From: Saccoglossus kowalevskii
Lineage: Eukaryota > Hemichordata > Enteropneusta > Harrimaniidae
NCBI RefSeq assembly: GCF_000003605.2
Contig: NW_003133348.1
Location: 96,856-131,968, forward strand
Reading direction: 5' to 3'
Length of the DNA stretch: 35,113 bases
The notes under the pieces were generated by a model. That model was given only the letters and a program-made list of their open reading frames with translations. It had not been told where the DNA came from and made no database searches. Below, piece by piece: positions 1 through 12,500 of the stretch; the first letter of the stretch is position 1, and each line of letters begins with the position of its first letter. Position numbers and translations under genes: made by a program.

Positions 1-178
1 TTTCGCTAAAAAGGCTTTTGGGGCATTTTGTATGGAATTTATTTTCACTGATTTTTGATGAGTTTAATGTAAAATATAGGAAAAAAAGTATATTCGCTGG
101 ATTTTATTTTCACGGAATCATCCCTTCAGCGAAAATAGCGAAAATAAATTCCAAGCGAAAATAAAGTATTCTACAGTA
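1..178. mobile_element. MITE-like AT-rich dispersed element, truncated by window start
   Basis: The stretch repeats variants of GCGAAAATAAATTCC on both strands: ggaatttattttcactg near 36-52 and cagcgaaaat...aaataaattcc near 127-152 are inverted relatives. This looks like a non-autonomous inverted-repeat element or a fragment of one. No protein is encoded. The left end is outside the window. Confidence 0.45.
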
Positions 179-321
179 TCACCTCACAATTTTCACAATT
201 GCACCTTAAAAGAATGACCCAGTTACCCTTAGCATGATGAATCATCTTTGGAAGACAATGAGTGGTGGTCTTTAGCTGCCCTTTGCCCCTGGTGCAAGGA
301 AATGTAGCAGGGCACTGACAA

Positions 322-371
322 TTTAAACAGGGCGCCAATTTCAGATAACAGGATACGGCGCCCCGTTTAAA
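322..371. repeat. GC-rich inverted repeat (hairpin)
   Basis: The arm tttaaacagggcgcc (322-336) pairs with ggcgccccgtttaaa (357-371) at 14 of 15 positions around a 20-base loop. Weaker pairing (atgta / tacat) occurs further out. It stands out from AT-rich surroundings and lies in the intron after the last exon in the window. It may be a miniature foldback element. Confidence 0.7.
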
Positions 372-453
372 CCCCTCGTGTTACATCTTCTCTGTATATC
401 AAGAGGGAAAATCTACAAGTTTTCAACAGGCAGTACAATAAATTTCATCTCAC

Positions 454-571
454 CAAATATAGCTTTATTATAAGTATCTGATTTTGCTTTACAAGAGGAA
501 TCATCGCCACCACATATACCACATTTATCTTTTCGAGTAGATGACCCCAATACATGATCACATCCGGCTTT
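454..571 (-). CDS. ADAMTS9/20: ADAMTS9/20-like exon: end of cysteine-rich domain and start of spacer
   Basis: Acceptor tttttttttag and donor gtgaga bound 118 nt. It encodes [18 protein letters not shown] and [10 protein letters not shown], the conserved end of the cysteine-rich domain (GCDxxLxSxxxxDxCGxCGGDxxxC), then [11 protein letters not shown] leading into the spacer. It ends in phase 1; the next exon lies left of the window. Confidence 0.95.
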
Positions 572-3500
572 CTAAAAAAAAAGAAGTGTATTGTCATTTA
601 GACTATAGAGGGCGCTATCACTCAAGATTTGTATAATGGGAAACACATGTATTATTATCCACTGGGTTTTAATTTTGCTATTCGTAAATTAAATAGAACT
701 TTTTGTTTCAACAGAAAATCCAGTAAATATGATTGAATATCAAAATAATGAAATAAATTATCAATGACAAAGTTTTCACAGAAGTATTTGTTCATAAAGA
801 AGAAAATAAGCAGACTATCACAGCAGAACACACAAATTGCATGCAGACAGTAGTTAAAAGCAATAGTTTGGCATAAATATTTATTAGCTCTATACTTATG
901 TTTAAAGTTTATGCACCTTGGTTGCTGTCTTTTGAAGACTGGCGTCTGACCAAACTCTCAGCAAAGTGAATTCTATGGACTTTTTTGAATTTTAAAATAG
1001 CATGAATAGAATACTAGTGTGAACCATTTATTTTCATTGATATTTAATTCACTATTTTTAAGTCCACAGATTTGCCAAGGAAACAATGAGTTATATTGTA
1101 ATTAAACAAGATGGCCACCAGTCAGTCATCTTTGATCTGATTGTAAAACAAATTGTCATGGACATGTAAACTAAAATGTACAATGTATGTACCAAATTTG
1201 AACAAAAACTAACTAAGCATGCATAAGATACCCTATTTTGAAAAAAAACAAAATGGCTGCCAGTCGGTCATCATTGATCCGATTAAGAAACAAATCGCCA
1301 TAGACCAGTATGAATTAAACATATTCCATTATTGACGTGAAAAAACCACATATACCGGTATGTGTAAAACCATCAATTATAGTCAGCTGATGTAACTGTA
1401 GGGTCTGGTTCTCACTGTACACTAACTATAAATAGCACAGAAATAGCAACCAATAAGAATTTGTTTACAGACGGTTTTCTAGTAAAATGCATTCTAATTG
1501 GTTGAAAAATTGAAAAACTGGTTGAACACAACTTACATAAATTAGGACTTTACATTTCAATATTAAGGAGTGTCTAAAAAATTACTAACCCTGCATAAAC
1601 CACGAACACATATGTCATCAGTATCTGGCCCGCATGGTGTGCCATCAACAACCATTTTAGCTAGCTGGTGATAATGAGCAGTACCAGATGCCCTGCAAAA
1701 TAACTTACATCTGTCTTGTATTTGAACTGAAAAAAAAATAAATAGACAAGTTTTGAAAACTAGTAGAAACCAGTTTAAACTGGTATCCTCATGGATGTGA
1801 CACCGTCAACACTGGTAGAACTAGTAGAAACCAGTTTAAACTGGTATCCTCATAGATGTGACATCGTCAACACTGGTAGAACTAGTAGAAACCAGTTTAA
1901 ACTGGTATCCTCATGGATGTGACATAGTCAACACTGGTAGAACTAGTAGAAACCAGTTTAAACTGGTATCCTCATGGATGTGACATATAGTCAACACTGG
2001 TACAACTAGTAGAAACCAGTTTTAACTGGTATACTAAATAGATGTATTGAAAAACGGTAGAAACTAGTTTGAACCAGTGTGCAATCAGGGATGTGACAAA
2101 TGATGTACACTTACTTCCACTATATTTTGGAACATATCTAACATTAGGAGGTAGATTGTTGAGATTAAAATGTTGCCCATCATAGTATGAACACTGTTGT
2201 TCTCGAAAACTTGGTTGTCCTGGAGGGCAAGGCTGAAGGGAAATACAAAAATATACATAAATACCTGTGTAACCTTGGTTAATATATTGTGAGATTCTGT
2301 AAATGTAATGTATGTATTCAATTACTATTCATCATTTCTTGTTTATCTACATTTTATGCAATTTGAAAAAAATTATCGAACAAACCAAAATAATCTGTCA
2401 GTGTACACTAATGAACATTAGTATGATAATGTGTGTGTCAATGCAATGGTGCTGTCAAGTCAAGATTGGACAAAAACCAAAGTGTTTTCACAAAACTGCA
2501 AGCCATCTTACTAATTAACTGTCCAACTGCTATAAAATTAGAAATATTGGTGAAACAGACTGACACAAGCTAACATATGTTTGTGCTTTCACCATACAAT
2601 AGCTAAACAATGTTCATATGTCAGTTACATATGTTGTTAACATACTGTAGCTGCAATACAGCAATGAATAAAAACAAAAGAATCACTTCCTAAAAAACAC
2701 TGACACTAGAGGGAGATCAGCATCAAGCTTCACTATTTTCACTGGAAAAACTTATAAGATAATTTTATACCTAATAACAAGATTTACAGTTACTTACAAC
2801 CAAACTTAACTTTCCAAACACTATCCATTTTTTTTAGATTTATTAATCCTCGGGCGGACATCCGGGCATTTTCATCGCATGGCAACCATCACGGTGAAAA
2901 CAAAGGCCGAAAACTCTCAGAAAATGGTACTTTGGGACGGTTGTTGAGACTCCCCTGAACAGTGTAACAAGATTACCTCTGCGTGTGTAACACATATAAA
3001 TTTGATTGTTCAGGATTACTTCAAAGTTGAGTTCCTGTTGTTTTCTCACATTTTCACCGGCTCTTCACTCGGCGTTCCGTGTTCGTCAGTAGCGCGCACT
3101 GAGCCCATAGAAATACAGGGTACAGTGGTGCGTGTCTTAGCAACGTGGAACGTCTTGTGACGTAGTTCCGCCCCGAGCATATACAACATGATGGCTATGG
3201 GTCCCATATAAAACAGAACGTGACACAAACTGCAGTGTATCAACATTAGTTTCTCATTCAGCATTTCATAATTCCTTGTAGAAAATGCGAGAAATTACAT
3301 TTTTCTTACTTTTTCAAGCAACTAATCATGAATTAATTAATACAAAACATGAAAGTGAAATTCATTAATCTGCAGTTACCTTTGTATGACATGGTTTGAA
3401 TTTTGTTCTTCTACCAATGCAATATTTACCACCATTCTTTGGATGTGGATTCGTACAATATCTCTCTGATGATTTTACTCCACCACCGCATGTTCTTGAG

Positions 3501-6500
3501 CACTGTGTATATGGTGACCATTTATCCCAGCCTCCATTTACAGGCTTGCTGTTATGAGTTTTATTTTTACACTCACCCTGAATGCACCACTACAAGTCAA
3601 CAACATAATAATAATAAATGTAGATGGATCACAGCAGGTGAATGAATCCAGTATTCACATAGATTACAAGACAAATTATACTAAAATTACTACCATGAGA
3701 GAAGTACTATTACGGTTGTACTGTTCCGGTCTAGAATGTATATTTGATTCAGTTATCCAAAGTACCAGTGTGTAAACTGCCATTTAATTCTCTTAACTGT
3801 GTCTTTTCAATTTTTTTAAGAAATGTATTAGATTTGTGCATCTCCATTAAAAGAGCACATAAAGCAAATACTATATGATATATTTAGATAACTCTGTCAT
3901 TTATGCAAGTGTATGCACTACCAATAGAGCAAATACAGATAAAATATTCTGCTACTGTTAACGGGTAGTGGTCATTGTACTGCATTGTGATGATATGGAT
4001 GGGTCCTGTATTATCGACGTATAATTTGCATGTAAAATTCACTGCTTTTCAATTTCAATACATCCTGCACAAAAAACAAAGCCCTTTAGGAGATATTAAA
4101 TCACATGCAAAGAATACTCTACCTTATTTTCATCACACCATGTACCATCTGCCCAGGGCATATGTTGTGTTCTACAGCCCTCAGACGAAAATGGACTTGT
4201 ACACCAAAGCCTTTTACAGGCTCTCTAGGAAAGAAAAAAAACACACAATACAACAACTCAAGCTATTTAATTATTAAAATTAAACAAGCCATAGATGGCA
4301 CAGTTCCCATTAATTATCAAATTTAAGATATATAGTTTTGTTTATAGCAATATAGTTGGAACAAAAACATGTCAGAAGTATGGATCCAGAAGCTGATGCT
4401 TGATTATGAAGATTTGTTAACATTAAAATGATTGACATCTTGTATCTGATCATTGAGTACTTGTCTATATTGAAAAATATTGCTCTGGAACAGCATTAAT
4501 TAAAACAAAATAGCCACCGGTCTGCTGTTTTGAATACATTCATATATCTATAACATGATGTACCGGTATAACGAATATATAAAAGATATGTCAGAGATAT
4601 GGCTCTAGAAGCACGTTCATTAAAACAAAATGGCCACCAGTCAGCCATTTTGAATTTAATCTGAAAAATAAAATGAGGAACCCTTAATGTCTTATGTATG
4701 TACCTAGTTTGAACAAAACCCAACCATAAATGCTTGATTTTGATGATTTTTTTAGCACAAAAATGGCCACCATTCGTCCATCTTGAATCAAATCGTGAAA
4801 CAAATTAATGTGCATATGTATAATATTATGTATGATGTATGTATGAAGTTTGAATGTGATTGGTCCAAGCATGTCTAGGATACAGGTACGGACGGACGGA
4901 TGCACAGACATATGGACACACGGATGCACAAAGGTCAATCCATAAGTCCTTGTTTTCGGACTGCGTCTGAACGGAGACTAATTATTTGTTAAAGTTTGAA
5001 AAACCAACTGGTCAGTCAAAGGCTAAGCTGTGAGCCAATATAAGATTCAGTGAGATAACTTGCTGCCCAAATACTTGACTTGCTATAACACTATAAAGAT
5101 GAATATATATTTATGTGATACATACCATATATGGGCAAACGGTTGAATTGGCTCCAATTAGCAGTTCACATTGTCTGTTCACATTGTATTGAGTTCCAGG
5201 CTGAGCTTTAGGTAAGACATACATCGAACTTGGTGGCCTGTCCAATAAACACTCACCATGCCCAAGACTATAAGAAATTAATAACAATTGATATAGGATG
5301 GATTTGCGTGAAAAGTTCATATAAAATATCTATTGACAAAAAAAACATGTAACCTAACAAGTAACAAGTTTAAGAGATATATAAGATATTTTAAATCTGA
5401 AATGATAATTATACATGTTCAATGTATTCAGCATCTTGTCTATGTACAACTAAGATCTGGTTCCAGTATAGCAGAAATGGATTATTCTGATGCATTAAAA
5501 TTAAAATGGCCACCATTCGACGCAAGCACTGGTTCCTATTATTTAATTATATAAACTAGACAAACCTGCAGCAACATGTTTTCTATTAGAAAACTCATGT
5601 TGATATGTTTGTGGACAAATATATTCGCATACTCTAATCAAAAGGCCTTGACATTTTTGGCATGAATCCATGTGTCATTAGTGAATGTTTTTTTTTTTTA
5701 TTACGACAACAGCTACTACTACTATAACTTACTTAACAAGGCTGACATTTACAAGAAAATTCTTGATTACTTTTGCTCTGGTGTAATGAGAACTGTGTAC
5801 CCTAGGAGTACTGAATCATTGATGTATAATTGGGATTTCATCAAAATACAGGTGCTATATTTGTTGTACTAGTAGTCCAAAATATATGTGGTAGAAGTAC
5901 ATTGTCTATCATGTGGTCAACAATGATTACAATCAAGACAACTTAGGTTTAGGTGTGCTTCTGCAACAGATGTGCTTCTGATAGAGAAACTACAGTATAC
6001 TGCATAGAATTTAGTGAATTAATAGCTCAGTTTTTATTTGTGCTTATTTTCCTGATACCGATACCTCATGCAGTTAAAGAAAGCCTAATGAAGTTAACCA
6101 TTTTTTTCGTCATTTCTTTCACAAACCAATGAATTTAACACCTAGTGAATATTTTCCTGCTACCCCAAATTAATAAAAAAATGTATTCTACATTTTATAA
6201 TACCTTTACATATTTCACTTACAATTGTCCTAAGTTACAAACAGAAAACACTGAAATGATAAAGTTGTAATAGACACTCTAGTGCATTGTTGGAGCTGAT
6301 GCTTTTGAACATCTGGATACATTTATACAAGTAATACCATTGCATCATGTTATCTTTGAATTAACCCTGTTCAATCAATCTGTATCCCTTGAAGATAATT
6401 CCAATGAGCAAAGCATAAGAAGTTATAATTTCTGGGATGGACACCAGATATGACAACACACTGAATTAAATCTACTCTGGTAACTTGATGTCTTCTATTC

Positions 6501-9500
6501 GTAATTTCTGCTGATAGTTAAATTAAGATAACAAAGCTTGAGATTACTGGATATGACAACTAGCCCACCCAACATCAATGCTTGATTACAAATCAAGGTC
6601 TAACTTGACACACAAAACCATGCAGGCTAATTTCCATCTGTGTAGATGGTAGGATAAATGAACTGCAACATATGTTTTTTTGATGGAGAGAAGTAAACAC
6701 TAAGAAATAGAGTATTAGCTTACTTTAAAAATTCTGTTAGTTCATTTTTACTGCAGACTGACCAGGACCATGGGTTTGTGTTATAAGTTAAAGTTGGTGC
6801 CATTACATGCAACTTTCCTGTATTGTTTTTTGCACACTTGTTTCGATCATCATCATGAGGTAGGTTAAATCTGAAATATAGAATGAAAATAATGGCAGTG
6901 AAAGTAATAGAATTTATAATATTTAAAAAAAAAGTAAACAGTTGATATGTGATTCAAGCATTCTACAATAACAAACTACACATTATCTGAATGGTTAGTT
7001 TGCTGTAAAAGATAATACACTTACACATGACCAAGTTCATGAGCAATCGTGAATGCAGCACTCAGACCATTATCTTCTACAATTGAACAACTGCGAAATG
7101 GATCACACATTGTACCCAATTCAGCTAAACCTATTGGTAGAAAATATTAAATATAAATGAAAAAGGTATGCAGGAGAAGATTCCTTTGAGGGGCTACCAG
7201 CTACTTTTTTTGTAAATATATTTGAATTTGTTTTACTGACCCAAATGACCTTTGTGGTACCAAATGAGAAAACAAGGTACAAATATGACAGGTCAGATGA
7301 CATATACGATAATAGCATGAAAATAGATTAATAACAAATCTATAAAGATCATCAATAGACATTTATTTTTATTAAACTTCTAATGTTAAGATTAGCCAAG
7401 CATAGTCAGGTTTCTCATTACACAATTGGTATTTTATGGGGTATTTTGATCCTACCATATAAGGAAAAGCGAATTCCAAATATGGAATCATTACGCGCAT
7501 AAGTGTCCACTAATAATAAAAACAAACATGGCAACCACCAGAGTTTGACAGAACTCCACACAATGAAGTTCGCTGATTCTGATCTAAACTTTTTGGATTT
7601 CGGCATTCTCATAATGTATCCTCGAGAGAAAAAATGTATAATAATAAGATTATTACAAAAATACCTCAAAAACATTATATGCGCGTCGCTCGAACTGTAC
7701 TGTCTTTGTGCTTACTTTGAAGTATTCTTGTAATAATCTCATTATATAATTCAACAATATTCAAATTTCAAACTTGATTCCTACCCCCAAACCAATGTGG
7801 AGAATGCAGTGTGGCCATACACTGAAGATACCGGTGACATAAATTGTAAGCATGATACAAATTTATCATAAGGTACTGTTCAGTAGCTGACTTTAATTAA
7901 ACATTCATATAAAATTACTAGAATGATATAATATTGTCTTACCGAGAGTATCGCATTTGTTAGTTGACCTGCATATGTCTTGTCTGTAAGCAGAAAAGAG
8001 AAAAAAAAAAAAAAAGTTAGTCTTAAATACATAATATTTTTTCCTGGTACAGATGAAATGTCTTAGCCAGATACAAAATGACAGTTAATGCTGCAAAAAA
8101 AACTAATGATGAAAATGTACCCCTAATCTTTATTGCAAACTAGTAAGCAAAGATGGAAGACTTAAAGTTGTACTGTCACAATAGTGTGTACCACTAAAAA
8201 TCACTACTACTGGTACATATAGTTATAAGCACTGATCACAATAAATCAATAAAAATAATACCGGTATGCACATTTCTTGAAATACTAATGCAAGTAAGTC
8301 TCTGAAAGAAATGGTTAGGGTCTATTTTAGGTTACTTTTTCAAGTGTATATACCTTACAATGTCTTATAACTTTGTGCCATAACCGGGGTATCAGCAACC
8401 ATGCCCACTAGAAAATGTAGATTGCAATATTTCCAGTGCAAGGGATAAAACATTTCAGGGTTTTTTTATCATCTAGTCCATAATAAGGGTTGTACACTTT
8501 GACAATATGAAATGAAATGAGTTTCATTGACATATGTTAGTCAATGATCTTATCATACTACAGCACTATTCAATCACTGAAGAAAGCCTTGTCTTACATT
8601 TTACTTGCACATCTTCATTGTTTTGTGCAGAAAGTTTCTAAATATATTTCATACTATACAGAATTGTGACAGTAGTGCTTCAAGACATTGCGATGGAAAA
8701 AAATAAAACATAATGAATTTGATATGTTTACCATCAAAATTGTGTATTTTAATTTTGGAACAAAGAAAAACATTCCTGAAGACCTATGCCACTTTTTACA
8801 CCCTTAAGTACCGCTATATCAGAAGTGGATACTTCAAAGATCTATTACATGGAGTACAATAAAAGTCAAAACATTTATTAACTGCGTCCATTTATATTGT
8901 CTCCTCCCTAAAAGGTAAATCATATTTCTCCAAAATTATATACAATTCATGGGAGCAGTTATAATACTAGAGCATGAAACTATAGTACAAGAAGAAATAT
9001 GGTAGCTATTTTATAAGCATAGGCAATTCAAGTAAACCTGAGTGAAGGTATAATACATAACTCACAGGGAAACGTAATGCTATGTATGAGAAAGTACCAG
9101 ATGTGCGATTCAAATTGGTGAGCACGACACTAAATTGTCTAGCTGCACGCCCCAGTGTGGCTTCCACTCGGCCACCAGGATCCCCAAAAAAGGATCCATG
9201 AGAGATGGTGAAATAAGAAGTGATTAGCCAAAATTGTACTACTACTGGGTTAGGAGTGTTCTGACCACCATCCACTATGCTGTGTGCATTCAATTGGCCT
9301 TGTGGGGTAGTACATGCTCAGTGTGGCATAAGACTAGGTATTAATTAAGCATCTTTTTTCCTTTTTTGGTGCCAGGTGGCTGAATGGAAGCCACACTGGG
9401 GCATGCAACTAAGCAAATATGGTGCTGTGGTCACCAGTTTGAATAACACATGGTACTTTTTCATATATAGCAATAAATTTCCCCCTGAGTCATTCCCCTG

Positions 9501-12500
9501 TAGAAGCTGCTCTGTCAGATTAAGTTCAAGTATTACCTGATAGATTCCTGATGGATGGCACAGAAAAAAAAGTAAAAAATTGGAGGTTAGTAGTATGTAG
9601 TGATTATGACTACTGAATGTGGATGGGGGGAAAATGTTTGTGTTTATTTACATGGAGTATTTGGACAGTACAGCATTTGTCTTATCTAATTATCTCATTC
9701 ATTCATGCACTGCATTTATCATCGTGTCCATGTGTGAGTGTGACCCTGTCAAGTAGGAAAGCTGTATATGTATATTGTAATAGAAATATCCTGTGATGAT
9801 TTATTTGTAGATCTTTTTAGTTGGTACAAAATATATAATGAATGCAAGACATTCATTTGATTTTGGTTATAAATATTCCAAGCTGAATCTTGATAATGCA
9901 CATGTATTATTAACATTAAGTTTTATTTCAGGAAAAATATCCATATACGAAAGAAAAGATGAATACAATGCAAAAATAACTAGGTGAATACATTATTAAA
10001 GAGGTTTGAACTGAATAGAAGATTATATGTCATGTTCACCATACTTTCATGCCATCAAGATACTGAAAATAAAATTAAATTGAGAACGCCGTACAATTTT
10101 TTGTGATACAAGAGTCCAAAATGTCATAAAAAAGGGTCATTTTCACACTGGTTTCTATGGTGAGTCTATTTCTTCATTTTTGCTCAGTGACATGGGATGA
10201 TATATTATCATTGACATGAATCATAATATACAATGTCTCAAGGTTTTATACAACTATCAACTTAATTTGATTAAAAGCAGCTTAAACAATTCTCATCTTG
10301 ACAGACTATTTTAATACCTGTATTTTGTTTTCCTTGTTTGCTGTACCTATTTATAAATTTGAGTCTTTATATCCATGCTCGAGTACAAAGGTTTATAATT
10401 TTTTTAGACCTAGTGAGAGGGCCATGCACTGCCACTAGCATACAAACATACTGCATTATTGACACGAAATGGGCAATTTTCTGGTCACTACAAGATTTCT
10501 CGTATTGGGTGAAAGGTTCGAAGCAAACGTCTGCTGCAAAAAGCATATGATTTTAATTTCCTCCTTTGTAGTTCAATGTCGAAATGCTGAGTTTTAGAGG
10601 GGTGTATTGCATTTGAATACCTTTACTTCATAAAAGTTGACCATCGTCAAATGTGTATAGCACATTATTAAGTACAGAAATACCCAACAAATACTTTTGC
10701 GTTTGTCAAATCCCACACGATGTTTTGGCACCCCTACAACTCTATGACATTTGTTTGTCCTGTTATTACATACGATTTCAAGCATAACGCAGTGAGCAGA
10801 AAATTACACCACAGCAATATTACATACATAGTTTGCAAGTAATGTCAGGCTCATCAAAGGGTTGTGTACTGATCAGGATGTGACCCTCACCCCTCTGTCA
10901 TTTATTTGATAAACAACACAATCTTCTGTATTCAAAGACATGTAGGTATTCAGGAATTATTCAATTGCAGTATGCCAACAACATTTTCAAGGATATTTCC
11001 ACCCATGAATTTACCTAATTTTATTTGACTAGATAAAACAGTCATTAACTTTCTCTCCATTTTTCATAAATTATCTCAAACATCAATGGTGATCTACTTT
11101 TTTGGAAATATCTACTATGGACTACAACTATTTTGTTCATCTGATATTCTTCTTATTAATGCATCCGATAAAACATTACAGCCACAAAGGTCATACTGTC
11201 CCCACCCAAACTGGCCTAGATAGTTCTTTTAGACACAATGTACTCAATGTCCACATAAAAAACATCCTTCACCCGCACAGAATAATGTTACGGTTTTGAC
11301 CCAAGTGCCATCAAATAATATAAACAGATGACACAAATTTTGATGAGACCTTGTCACAGTTATTACGTCAATGATCTGCTGACTACTGTATTCAGATAAC
11401 AGTGTTGTGAATTCAGTAATTAGGGCAAAAAAGAAAAAGGGCAAAAAAAAACAAAAAAAAAACACGTTTTGCTCCTGGTCATCACGCACCATCATTTTGA
11501 AACCCGCATACTGATGAGGTGCACCATGTACGGTAGAATGAAGCAAATGTTTGTTTTGTTTAAGAGGATGTTTTAGAAACCATTATTTAATAAATATTAA
11601 ATAAATATCATGCAATTGTGGTATTGATACATGTATAATCTCAACACAAACAAAATATTAAACAGTGCATTTTTTTTCAATTTTCCCTAGGTAGAGAAGC
11701 AACAATTATTTGTTGTTGGCCGCACATGTAGGCATATACATCACAGCACTGTAATTATTATTGACAAAGTAGATATATACAGGCTCTCGAGACAGCCAAA
11801 TAAGTGACCTTTGTTCATATAATTCCCTACATGTACAAAATTGATGACTTGTATGTCGAACTCAATAAAAGTAAAAGGCCCTCAAAACCTCCTCCATTTG
11901 AACAATATAATAGTCAATTCCTTAACCATACATCAACACTGACATCTTTATATGCAAAACCATTTTTCCAAGAAAAGACTATCAGTGTCATGCACAAATT
12001 ATGAATTGTGTGGTAACTAAGCTTTCAACACTGAGTCCAGGTAAATTGTATCCATACTATACTGGGTCCACAGAAAGTCCCTACTGCTATATCTATATGA
12101 AGTTGAATGTTAGCTAAATGTTATGGTGTAAGGTTCAATGATTTATATTTGATTCATATGTAAGTTATCACACAGTTGTTATACTGACCTAAATAAGGGG
12201 GGGGAGTGGCTGTACTCGTGCAATGTTCCAAATCTAGGCTTGTTTGTTTATTTAATCCCTATAAGCATTAATATTCTGCACTGAAAAAGATGATTTTTTT
12301 TCGTCGATTTCCAGAGTCCGGGAAAATGTTGATATTGTGTGGTAGTAAATGTTATTCTCTGATATCCTAAATTCAGCGTTTTACTGTGACTTTTGCAAAA
12401 TTTATATAACCTGAGAAAGAATCCACTTATATAAGTAAGAAATTAGTTAATGAAAACAAATTAACAATCAATTATAACATTTCTTACTAAATATTCTATA

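Noticed and set aside
9006-9293. 95-codon minus-strand open frame
   Set aside because: It runs through the SINE-like left arm and spacer and has no recognisable protein content.
10400-10530. Possible tRNA gene with ggttcgaagc B-box-like sequence near 10515
   Set aside because: No matching A box at the right distance and no cloverleaf could be drawn.
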